A stretch of 64,000 nt of DNA from DATKLL01 sp035542475. GTDB taxonomy: Bacteria; Desulfobacterota; Syntrophia; Syntrophales; UBA2185. A program made the position numbers and the translations under genes. Below are positions 50,025 through 57,783 of the stretch, one piece after another. Location: NCBI GenBank assembly GCA_035542475.1, contig DATKLL010000003.1, positions 1 to 64,000 on the forward strand, given 5' to 3'. Each line of letters opens with the position of its first letter. Position 1 is the stretch's first letter. The notes beneath the pieces were generated by a model, which was not told where the DNA came from, did not search any database, and saw nothing but the letters and a program-made list of their open reading frames with translations.

Positions 50025-51502
50025 AGACCACCCCCTATGATTTCCCGGGTAAATCTCTCATAACCAATGATATTCCTCACCGTCTGAAAAGATCCAAGCA
50101 TTGTCCCCATTATCCCAGGCGCCAGACTGTTCTGACCGGCGAGAAATAAGCCGCCGATGGAAGTGCGTCTCAAAGACGCTGTCTTCATTAATTGTCTTGT
50201 TGAACGAAGAACCCCATATGCCGAACCATTCGGTGAGTTCACCCGGTCCCTGATGGTCAACGGGGTATAGATGTCGAGTATCTTCATCCCTTTGAGATTT
50301 CCGAATAACTTTGAGGCTTCATCGATGAAGAAACGGGCCTTTTCTGCCTTTGCGTCCGCGTAACTCCTGCCGCGCCGCCCTGACGTTGTCCCCTCCCACT
50401 TTCGCCATTCCTCAATGCTGCTCGTTGTAATCATGGATAAGATATTTATTCCCGGCTGCCCGCTGTCTCGCAATTGATGGAATATCCCCCGGGACAGCGT
50501 GCCGTCTTCTTCCATGTGAAGTCGGTAGATGTTGTAGGACAGCGCTTCATGCACATAAGTATCGACCGCAACGCTGACGGAAAATAGTCCTTTCGTATTT
50601 TCAAGTTCATTGACCCTCTCAGCATAAGCGGGCCGGAGTGCATCGCCTGGCAGCATAGCGATGAGCGTCTGCGGATGAACAGCGGCAATGACGGCTGATG
50701 CCTCAAGCGCGCGGCCGGACTTTAAAATGACGCCTTTAACCTGTCCAGACTCTGTCATGATTCTTTCGACACCGTCGCCGGTAACGACATCGCCGCCCAG
50801 TGATTTAAGGCGGGACACAAACGCATCCGCCATATGGGAGCCGCTGCAGGCCAATCGCCAGGAGGACAGGAGATAGGAAGCAAGGGTCATATAATAATAA
50901 AAGGCCGGACAATCCTTCAAAGGAACTCCGATTAATGTAGAAGAAACACCCAGTACAGAGAAAAGACGGAGAGAACAATTTGCGTGCTGGAGGCGTTCCC
51001 CCATTGACTCAAAATTCTCCGGTGAGAGAAAATTCATTCCCGGGGACGTCAGCATATCGAGCGATGAAAGGGAATGGGATATTTGCCTCAAATCCCCCAT
51101 GATCGTTTTAATCTGGCTTTGTTCCAAAGGAAAGGCTTGTCTCAGGTTGTCTTCGAAGGCATCGATGCTCTCAGGAAGATCGAAAGTAAAATCATCAAAA
51201 ATATATCGGTCTACGACACCATCTGTGCCTAAACGTTCGACCGGGATTGACGGGGTGACACCGAGATAATCCCACAATCTTCGGAGAGGCTGGCCTTTTT
51301 CGAGAGAGCCCATGTAATGCACGCCCACGGGACATTCAATACCGGACCGGACATAGCTCCGCATCAATCCACCCGGCAGTGGATTTCTTTCCACGACCGT
51401 AACCTGGTGATTAAGCTTCGATAGAATGATGCCAGCAGTTAAGCCGCCGACACCGGAGCCGATGATCAGGATATCTCCATCCGCTTGTCCTTTCTTCATC
51501 AT
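50021..51502 (-). CDS. CrtI/phytoene desaturase-like FAD oxidoreductase
   Basis: 493 residues from the ATG at 51502, which overlaps the synthase stop; a second ATG follows at once. DILIIGSGVGGLTAGIILSK and VTVVERNPLPGGLMRSYVRS form the FAD-binding N-terminus. GGLFLAGQNSLAPGIMGTML near the end is the GDxxxG-like second motif of CrtI/CrtISO/retinol saturase enzymes. It desaturates, isomerises or saturates polyenes. In a type II synthase locus it could set double bonds in the chain. Coupled on both sides. Confidence 0.88.
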   Translation of the reverse strand: MMKKGQADGDILIIGSGVGGLTAGIILSKLNHQVTVVERNPLPGGLMRSYVRSGIECPVGVHYMGSLEKGQPLRRLWDYLGVTPSIPVERLGTDGVVDRYIFDDFTFDLPESIDAFEDNLRQAFPLEQSQIKTIMGDLRQISHSLSSLDMLTSPGMNFLSPENFESMGERLQHANCSLRLFSVLGVSSTLIGVPLKDCPAFYYYMTLASYLLSSWRLACSGSHMADAFVSRLKSLGGDVVTGDGVERIMTESGQVKGVILKSGRALEASAVIAAVHPQTLIAMLPGDALRPAYAERVNELENTKGLFSVSVAVDTYVHEALSYNIYRLHMEEDGTLSRGIFHQLRDSGQPGINILSMITTSSIEEWRKWEGTTSGRRGRSYADAKAEKARFFIDEASKLFGNLKGMKILDIYTPLTIRDRVNSPNGSAYGVLRSTRQLMKTASLRRTSIGGLFLAGQNSLAPGIMGTMLGSFQTVRNIIGYERFTREIIGGGL

Positions 51503-53670
51503 GGCCTTATCTCCATCGCCGTTACGTAATTGCCGAATCCGATGACAAGGATACCCCGACCCTGCAATTGCAACGGACTCTGATGACAAGTATTTTCGGG
51601 CATAATACCTGCTTTCACAAAAGAGACCGCTAGAACTGCTGCCACCGCTGATGCTGACGCAAACTCGCCGACGAACCGCCTGTAATCGATAACAGGATGA
51701 GGGTATCCTGTGACAGACAGAAATTCACCAAGCTGCTCTCGACCCTTGTCATTCTGTGCGGCGGGAATCCCCACCATAATGGCCCCAAATTCGTCACTGA
51801 TTCTTTTTCCTCCACCATGCGCATTGACAAGCTCTGCGATGCATTTTCCGTTGTTTCCGGCGTAAGAGAAAAATGAAGGAGATATCAGTGGGGAAGACGC
51901 CGATGTCGCCGGTATGAGGCAGAGGGCACCGCCGCCGTCTGCCGGGATACCCGCCCGTGCCACAGAGGCATCGAACAGCGGTGACAACTTTTCATGATAC
52001 TCGTCCGCCCCTATTACAAGCAGGGGGGCATCACTGTTACAGGCCAGAAAGCTCGCGCTCAGTAGTGCCTGTTCGAACGAGCAATCACCGCCCGTCATGG
52101 TCACATTCGGCCCGGTAGCCTTGAAGCGGATCGCGATATGCCCTGCGGCCGCGTTATGTACGGAGCCGACAAAATCCGTCGGGCTGGTGAATCTTTCACC
52201 AGACACAAAGAGTTTTGTCAGAAAATCATGAGTCTCTGAAAGCCCGCCCCAGCCTGTCCCGAAAAAGACCGATTTTGGAGGGGGCTCTGTCGCTGGATCT
52301 CCGCAGGCGGAAACTGCAAGCGACAAACCTAGACGACAGAGTCGCTTCATGCGGCGGACATATTTCTCTGAGATGAATCTTAGTATTTCTGCGGATGGGA
52401 CGATTCCCCCCGCTTCTTCGCCACGGCTGATACGCTGTGTTGTTTGCCCGACATCCCCGGCCCCCGTGAAGCACGAGTTCCCCAGAACGGCAAATGCCCT
52501 GGGCCTTGCTGCGCGTGAAGGAGCCTTGAAATCTTCGCTGCGCCGCGGACGGCCGACGACGATAGAGGCGTTATTTCCGCCGAAGCCGAAGGCGTTTACG
52601 AGAACTGAATTAAGCTTCGCTTCCGTAGGCTGAACCACGGGCGTCAACCGCAACTCAGGATCAGGTTCATGAAAGCCGATATTTGCGGGTATGACGCCAT
52701 GGGTAATGCATAACGAGGAAACAGCAGCGCCCATTGCCCCCGCTGCTGCTAACGAATGCCCGACAGACCCTTTGATGGAAGAGAGAGGTGGCAAAGGCCG
52801 ATCTGCGAAAAGGACATGTACAGCTCGCGCTTCGGCGAGATCATTATCGATGGTACCTGTACCGTGCAGATGAACATAATCTATATCCGCGGGGGTGATG
52901 CGGGCGTCGGAAAGAGCCTCTTTCATGGCACGCAACGCCCCGGCACCTTCCGGATGAGGCGAAGCGGGATGGTAGGCGTCGCAGGATAAGCCGGCGCCGA
53001 GTAGTTCAACGGTGGCATCTTCTGGCGGGACTTCTGCGGCAGTCAGGAGCAGCATGGCGGCGCCCTCACCGACAGACATACCACGTCTTTCTTTATCAAA
53101 CGGATGCGCTCCCGTAGAATCCACAAGCTGAAGGGCATGAAAGCCGTGATAGGTCAACCGGCATAACGCATCAACGCCACCGGCAAGAACTTTTTTTATA
53201 TCGCCGGACCGCAGCATTTCAACAGCGATCTTCAGGGCAACAGACCCCGACGAGCACGCTGTGGAAACGGTGAGGACCGGGCCTTTGCATCCCACACGGC
53301 GGGCTATGTACTCGGCAATAGTACCTGTGGAGTGATTCCTGTATTTCTCAGGATCAACAACTCCCTCTTTTAAAAGTTCTTCTGTAGTAGGCATTCCTCC
53401 CGTGGTGATGCCGATGACCACCGCGTCAGGAATGACTCCTTCATCTTTAATTGCCTCTTGGCTGGCAGCAAGAGCTATTGCGTGAGTCCTTGGTAAATCA
53501 TCTGAGAAAGAAAACGAGCTGATTTCGCCAACAGGGAGTGGTGTTTCGGCAGTCGGAAAAAGTTGAAGGGGTTTAATTTCTCGTGCGGCATTCCTTATGG
53601 CGTCGATTGTGTCGCATATTCCTCGGCCAAATGGGCTTATTATCCCCAAGGATGTGATAAAAACTCGCAT
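51499..53670 (-). CDS. Fused ketosynthase - chain-length-factor-like protein
   Basis: 723 residues from the ATG at 53670; the longer frame starts at a TTG. Residues 1-375 form a full FabF-like synthase: Cys139 in VSTACSSGSVALKI, His269 in HLHGTGTIDND, His305 in GSVGHSLAAAGAM and NAFGFGGNNASIVV. Residues 390-723 form a second ketoacyl-synthase-like domain: GPNVTMTGGDCSFEQAL puts Asp where the nucleophilic Cys should be, and VGEFASASAVAAV puts Glu in place of a catalytic His. This matches a chain-length-factor role. KS and CLF are normally separate proteins; this fusion is unusual. Confidence 0.85.
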   Translation of the reverse strand: MRVFITSLGIISPFGRGICDTIDAIRNAAREIKPLQLFPTAETPLPVGEISSFSFSDDLPRTHAIALAASQEAIKDEGVIPDAVVIGITTGGMPTTEELLKEGVVDPEKYRNHSTGTIAEYIARRVGCKGPVLTVSTACSSGSVALKIAVEMLRSGDIKKVLAGGVDALCRLTYHGFHALQLVDSTGAHPFDKERRGMSVGEGAAMLLLTAAEVPPEDATVELLGAGLSCDAYHPASPHPEGAGALRAMKEALSDARITPADIDYVHLHGTGTIDNDLAEARAVHVLFADRPLPPLSSIKGSVGHSLAAAGAMGAAVSSLCITHGVIPANIGFHEPDPELRLTPVVQPTEAKLNSVLVNAFGFGGNNASIVVGRPRRSEDFKAPSRAARPRAFAVLGNSCFTGAGDVGQTTQRISRGEEAGGIVPSAEILRFISEKYVRRMKRLCRLGLSLAVSACGDPATEPPPKSVFFGTGWGGLSETHDFLTKLFVSGERFTSPTDFVGSVHNAAAGHIAIRFKATGPNVTMTGGDCSFEQALLSASFLACNSDAPLLVIGADEYHEKLSPLFDASVARAGIPADGGGALCLIPATSASSPLISPSFFSYAGNNGKCIAELVNAHGGGKRISDEFGAIMVGIPAAQNDKGREQLGEFLSVTGYPHPVIDYRRFVGEFASASAVAAVLAVSFVKAGIMPENTCHQSPLQLQGRGILVIGFGNYVTAMEIRP

Positions 53671-53828
53671 ATCATTCAATTCAATAACACTTGGCCTTTT
53701 TCGACGCGAAGCCGCAGATAAAGTACTTAGTCGAATTGACCCAGAGTGGGAGAAACGGATCCAAAGGATATAAAATTAACTTTCCGGCAATTTGCTGCGT
53801 GAAATAGGGTCAGGATTTACCCTGGAGT

Positions 53829-54104
53829 TCATGCCATAGATTTGACTTTCTCCGACCGATACTGTTGGACATAGTCCGCTAAAGCCGCAACGGATGCAAA
53901 GACCTTGATGCCGAGTTCTCTGCTGTCAATCTTTACACCGTAGTCTTTTTCAAGCATCATGACCAGTTCCAGGACATCGATGGAATCCAGTCCTAGATCA
54001 CCACCAATGAGTTGCGCATTCTCATTGATGTCTTTCGGAGAAATATCGATGAGATTTAAGCTCTCAATTATTTTAACTTTCAGTTCTTGGATCAATTCAT
54101 TCAT
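53829..54104 (-). CDS. Acyl carrier protein (block A, first)
   Basis: 91 residues from the ATG at 54104, with AAAGGA 6 bases upstream; the longer frame is out of family. NAQLIGGDLGLDSIDVLELV carries the phosphopantetheine Ser41 in DSID, and the C-terminal helix follows. It is the first gene of block A, about 160 bases ahead of the KS-CLF fusion; that gap contains no gene. Confidence 0.9.
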   Translation of the reverse strand: MNELIQELKVKIIESLNLIDISPKDINENAQLIGGDLGLDSIDVLELVMMLEKDYGVKIDSRELGIKVFASVAALADYVQQYRSEKVKSMA

Positions 54105-54497
54105 TTTAATTCCTTTGGGTATTAATAAACACAGCGAGTAGCGGATCGCCAGATATATAGCTTGGCAGAAGACAAATTTTAAATAAGCCATCACTAACGG
54201 CGTCAGCCGCTTCGTATATACACGAAGATCAACTCATTCCGCAATAACTTTTGTGGCTAAAACCTTCCGGTTGAATCGGTCCTCATCCATTCCCTTACAG
54301 CTAAATAAGATATTCGGAAGGAAGAATTCAGTCTTTCCCCGATGTTCGGGTGATATATATTTTTGATACGAATATGTGTCAAATAGTGAAAAGTGTACTT
54401 GTAATGCAGATTTAATTAGATATTTCTTTAAGAAATAAACTGAAAGGGAAAAGTATTATATTTTTTTATCAACCAAAACAGCACAGGAGGTGGTAAA
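54105..54497. promoter_or_regulatory. Divergent promoter region between block A and the vWA-OmpA gene
   Basis: This gene-free gap should hold the block A promoter (leftward) and the vWA-OmpA promoter (rightward). It contains CTTCG-TATATACA-CGAAG and a strong odd-centred palindrome TATTTCTTTAAGAAATA at 54421-54437, about 60 bases before the OmpA start, a candidate operator. AGGAGGTGG precedes that start. No sigma-54 or Fur pattern was recognised. Confidence 0.4.
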
Positions 54498-55634
54498 ATG
54501 TTTAGAAAGATTAGATGGTTAGGGTATTTGTTGGCATTATCGCTCTTAGCTTCTATGTTTTTGATGGGGTGCGCCACTCAGAAGGCCAGCCCATTCGTCA
54601 AAGCCGGCGACCTCAGCATGAAGATGAAATCTGGTAAGTACACTCAGAACGCTGACAATTTCGAGATTATTGTCGACAAGACCGGTTCAATGGGGAGTGA
54701 TTATAAAGGGGTACAGAAGTTTGTCATCGAAAAGTCTCTCGTAACCAAGTTTAACAGCTACATTCCCGATTTGAGCCTCAACGCCGGACTGAGGACTCTC
54801 GGCCAGAACTATGTCGATTTTGACGTCACAAAATTGGAGTATGGGATTGGAAAATACGACCCGGAGGGCCTCCACGGAGTTATACAGAATTTGAGAAATC
54901 CTTTCGGGGAGAGCCCACTCGGGACGGCAATTTCAGCGGCAGGCAATGACCTGAAAGGCCTTCAGGGCAAGAGCGCCCTCATTATATTCTCGGACGGAGT
55001 AGATATGGGCGAGGAGACAGTGAAGGCGGCAACGAACGTTAAGAGTGAGTATGGCGATAGACTGTGCATTTATACCGTCCTGATAGGAAATGATGAAAAC
55101 GGGGCCAAACTCCTGAATCAGGTATCACGGGCCGGTCAGTGCGGAGTTTCTGTAAAGGGTGATGATCTTGCAGACGACGCAGCGATGAGTGCTTTTGTGG
55201 AAAGGATTTTCCTGACTACCGGGATGGCCAAGGCACCAACACCAGCACCGGTAAAGGAAGTGAAGAAAGCGCCGGCTGCCGAGCCGATGCTTGAGAAAGG
55301 CCGGGTTACGCTCGCTGTCGAGTTCGACACGGGGAAGAGTGTTGTAAAACCCAAGTACTATGATGCCATCCGGGGTGTTGCCGTGTATATGAAGAAACAT
55401 CCGGATGCAAACGTTGTTATTGAAGGACATACGGACAATGTCGGCGGAGAGAAATACAATCTCAATCTTTCCCAGAAGCGCGCCGAAGCGGTAAAAAATA
55501 TTCTGGTAACCAAATTCAACATCGACCAGTCCCGTCTGACGGCAAAAGGTTTTGGACAATCTAAACCTATCGCGAGCAATGCAACCAAGGAAGGGAAACA
55601 GAAAAACAGGAGAGTTGAAGCGGCTGTAGAATAA
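54498..55634 (+). CDS. Lipoprotein with von Willebrand A-like and OmpA domains
   Basis: 378 residues. The signal peptide ends in lipobox FLMGC (Cys25). A vWA-like domain (about 55-235) has IIVDKTGSMGSDYKG, a MIDAS-like DxTxS, and ALIIFSDGVDMGEE. A Pro/Lys linker follows, then the OmpA_C domain (about 265-378): VEFDTGKSVVKPKY, VVIEGHTDNVGGEKYNLNLS and RLTAKGFGQSKPI. It should be tethered to the outer membrane and bind peptidoglycan, with a metal-dependent adhesive domain exposed to the periplasm. A strong terminator follows. Confidence 0.88.
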   Translation: MFRKIRWLGYLLALSLLASMFLMGCATQKASPFVKAGDLSMKMKSGKYTQNADNFEIIVDKTGSMGSDYKGVQKFVIEKSLVTKFNSYIPDLSLNAGLRTLGQNYVDFDVTKLEYGIGKYDPEGLHGVIQNLRNPFGESPLGTAISAAGNDLKGLQGKSALIIFSDGVDMGEETVKAATNVKSEYGDRLCIYTVLIGNDENGAKLLNQVSRAGQCGVSVKGDDLADDAAMSAFVERIFLTTGMAKAPTPAPVKEVKKAPAAEPMLEKGRVTLAVEFDTGKSVVKPKYYDAIRGVAVYMKKHPDANVVIEGHTDNVGGEKYNLNLSQKRAEAVKNILVTKFNIDQSRLTAKGFGQSKPIASNATKEGKQKNRRVEAAVE

Positions 55635-55676
55635 TGCCGTCGAAAGATAATGAATCTTCCTTGATCATTTAATATA

Positions 55677-55722
55677 GAAGGCCTCTCAATATCTCAAAAC
55701 TGATCGAGAGGCCTTCTTTTCT
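55677..55722 (+). terminator. Rho-independent terminator after vWA-OmpA gene
   Basis: An 11-bp perfect stem GAAGGCCTCTC / GAGAGGCCTTC with an 18-base loop is followed by TTTTCT. Plus-strand orientation. Confidence 0.9.
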
Positions 55723-55789
55723 ATAAAAATTTTTCCAGCACTAAAGACTGGCGTATGATTTTACCCGCCTGTCTGGAAAGGGGAATTAT

Positions 55790-56239
55790 ATGCTTAAGGA
55801 ATTTAAAGAATTCGCAATGCGCGGAAACGTCGTCGATATGGCCGTCGGCATTATCATCGGTGCTGCTTTCGGAACCATAGTGAAATCTTTGGTTGATGAT
55901 ATTATCATGCCGCCTATAGGACTTCTCCTGGGTAATGTCGATTTCTCCAACCTTTTCCTGGTTATGAAATCGGGAAAGATGGCAGGCCCCTACGCGACCC
56001 TCGCCGATGCCAAGGCTGCCGGCGCAGTTACCTTGAATGCCGGTGTGTTCTTCAACACGGTCATAAGCTTTATCATCGTTGCATTTTCTGTGTTTCTTAT
56101 CATTAAACAGATAAATATGCTGAAAAGAAAAGAGGCGGCACCGGCCATACCTATTACGAAGGAGTGTGTATATTGTTTATCGACCATTCCCATAAAAGCC
56201 TCTCGATGTCCTAACTGTACCTCTGAATTAAAGGCATAA
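55790..56239 (+). CDS. mscL: Large-conductance mechanosensitive channel MscL with C-terminal zinc ribbon
   Basis: 149 residues. EFKEFAMRGNVVDMAVGIII is the N-terminal helix and TM1 gate, and TM2 is NTVISFIIVAFSVFLIIKQI. The C-terminal cytoplasmic part, usually a helical bundle, is replaced by ITKECVYCLSTIPIKASRCP with a CxxC...CxxC pattern (126/129 and 140/143). AGGGG precedes the ATG. It relieves hypo-osmotic pressure; the zinc ribbon may modulate gating. Variants with this tail are known in other bacteria. Confidence 0.95.
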   Translation: MLKEFKEFAMRGNVVDMAVGIIIGAAFGTIVKSLVDDIIMPPIGLLLGNVDFSNLFLVMKSGKMAGPYATLADAKAAGAVTLNAGVFFNTVISFIIVAFSVFLIIKQINMLKRKEAAPAIPITKECVYCLSTIPIKASRCPNCTSELKA

Positions 56240-56272
56240 TAAACCGGAGTGCTAAACAGCACTGAGATAAGG

Positions 56273-56310
56273 AAAAGGCAGAGTCTATTACAGCTCTGCC
56301 TTTTTTATTT
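56273..56310 (+). terminator. Rho-independent terminator after mscL
   Basis: AAAAGGCAGAG / CTCTGCCTTTT stem (loop TCTATTACAG) followed by a T-run. Confidence 0.9.
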
Positions 56311-56382
56311 TTAAAATAGTTTCTCTTTACTTATAACACCATTATCTTTAACATGACGGTATACAAATTTGCCAGAGCAGAT

Positions 56383-56841
56383 ATGGAAATACAACTTTTA
56401 ATTGTCTTGGTTATTATAGTTATCGTTTTGATTGCAGTGTTTAAACGGCAGGCAGGCAAACGGTTCGGAAAAATTAGACCAAACGGTAACATAACCGAAG
56501 CATATACACACTTTAAAGTTAACCCTGATCTCAATTATTATACCAGCGGATCTGATGTTCATCCAAATGCTATTATAGGAATCGACAAGGCATGGACATT
56601 GGAATCCGACCTGTGGAAGAAAAAGAATCTTGACTCTCAAAGCATGAAAGAACTGGTGCAGGGTATGCAGGCCAAGGCCGCAGAGCGCATCTTGACGCTC
56701 CACGGCTTCGACATTTTTGATGACCACGATATGAAAATAGGCGATTGGTTTTCCATCATGGGTGCCACTACGACTGTTGAGGTTGCAGGCGAAAAGAGAG
56801 TCATCATACAGACCCCTCCTGTGGATACGTATCAGTCATGA
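56383..56841 (+). CDS. Membrane-anchored protein of unknown function
   Basis: 152 residues from the ATG at 56383 (an in-frame ATG at 56353 is possible). One N-terminal membrane helix (LLIVLVIIVIVLIAVF) is followed by a soluble domain with NLDSQSMKELVQGMQAKAAE and ITLHG-like segments. I recognise no family. It lies after the mscL terminator and its end overlaps the LpxL-like gene on the other strand by ten bases. Likely real by length, composition and codon-like pattern. Confidence 0.6.
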   Translation: MEIQLLIVLVIIVIVLIAVFKRQAGKRFGKIRPNGNITEAYTHFKVNPDLNYYTSGSDVHPNAIIGIDKAWTLESDLWKKKNLDSQSMKELVQGMQAKAAERILTLHGFDIFDDHDMKIGDWFSIMGATTTVEVAGEKRVIIQTPPVDTYQS

Positions 56842-57773
56842 ATTGATGCAGGTTTAAACAAATCACCGCCGGTTTTGTCATCCAGCTTCCGACATAGAAA
56901 AGGCTCGAAGTGGAACCATTCAAACGGATGCTGCCGCACTTTTTCCTCGAGGCGGTCGGCATATGCCTGCGCCGCCCTGCTGATGGCCTCCTGTCTATCG
57001 GTCCTGTTATTTGCACGGACATACACCGGTGGTAAGTTTTGAAAGTGGTATGTTTGTTTGCCCGTACGGAACGCGAAAAAAATGTAAAGGGGCGTGCCGG
57101 AGAGCAGGGCAAAGACAAAGGGTGTTTCCGGCAGAAACGCCTCATGACCCAGGAAACGCACAGGCACAGAACGCTGGTCTTTACGCCATAAGCGGTCGCC
57201 CGTCAAGGAAACCAGGCCGCCTTCCTTCAGGAAGTTGATGCCTTCAACGATATCCGTGGGGGTTCCTCCTTCTTCTTCCACGACTATTATCTTCACGCCG
57301 CTCTGGACAAGGTCCTCTTTCTGTGTGCGCTCGATCTGGTCCTTGTGCTTCTGCCCCAGGTAGAGAAGGAGTTTCATCCGCGGATTATTGCTGCCCCGAA
57401 TCCGGAGCGAGTGCGCCGCGATTTCCCAGCTTCCGACATGGGACATGAGGATGATGCCGCCGATATTCCCGTCTACGGCATCCTCAAGATAATTCCAACC
57501 CTCGTGGGTGATGTTGAGATTTTTTTCATCGAGGAGGAGAATGCGGTCCATATAGACATGGGTGAAATTGTGAAACTGCCTCCATGCGCACCAGACATGA
57601 TACAATGCACCTCTTCGCGGGAATAGGGCTTTGTAAAAGTACACACTCATGGCCACCCTTCCCGGAAAGAGAATAAAATATCCGGTAGCGACAAACCAGG
57701 CCATGAAACGGAACACCCATAGACCCAGCCGTTTCGACAGGAAGATTAAAACCTTATAAAATATATCTTTCAT
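56832..57773 (-). CDS. LpxL/HtrB-like acyltransferase (block B, last)
   Basis: 313 residues from the ATG at 57773, 10 bases after the MMPL fusion stop. An N-terminal hydrophobic anchor precedes ILMSHVGSWEIAAHSL with the HxxxxE catalytic motif, and SLTGDRLWRKDQRSVPVRFLG carries the acceptor-binding signature of lipid A lauroyl/myristoyl transferases. It is expected to acylate a lipid-linked sugar or a chain of the locus product. In aryl-polyene loci a lysophospholipid/lipid A-like acyltransferase is also present. Confidence 0.85.
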   Translation of the reverse strand: MKDIFYKVLIFLSKRLGLWVFRFMAWFVATGYFILFPGRVAMSVYFYKALFPRRGALYHVWCAWRQFHNFTHVYMDRILLLDEKNLNITHEGWNYLEDAVDGNIGGIILMSHVGSWEIAAHSLRIRGSNNPRMKLLLYLGQKHKDQIERTQKEDLVQSGVKIIVVEEEGGTPTDIVEGINFLKEGGLVSLTGDRLWRKDQRSVPVRFLGHEAFLPETPFVFALLSGTPLYIFFAFRTGKQTYHFQNLPPVYVRANNRTDRQEAISRAAQAYADRLEEKVRQHPFEWFHFEPFLCRKLDDKTGGDLFKPASIHD

Positions 57774-57783
57774 CTTTTCACGC

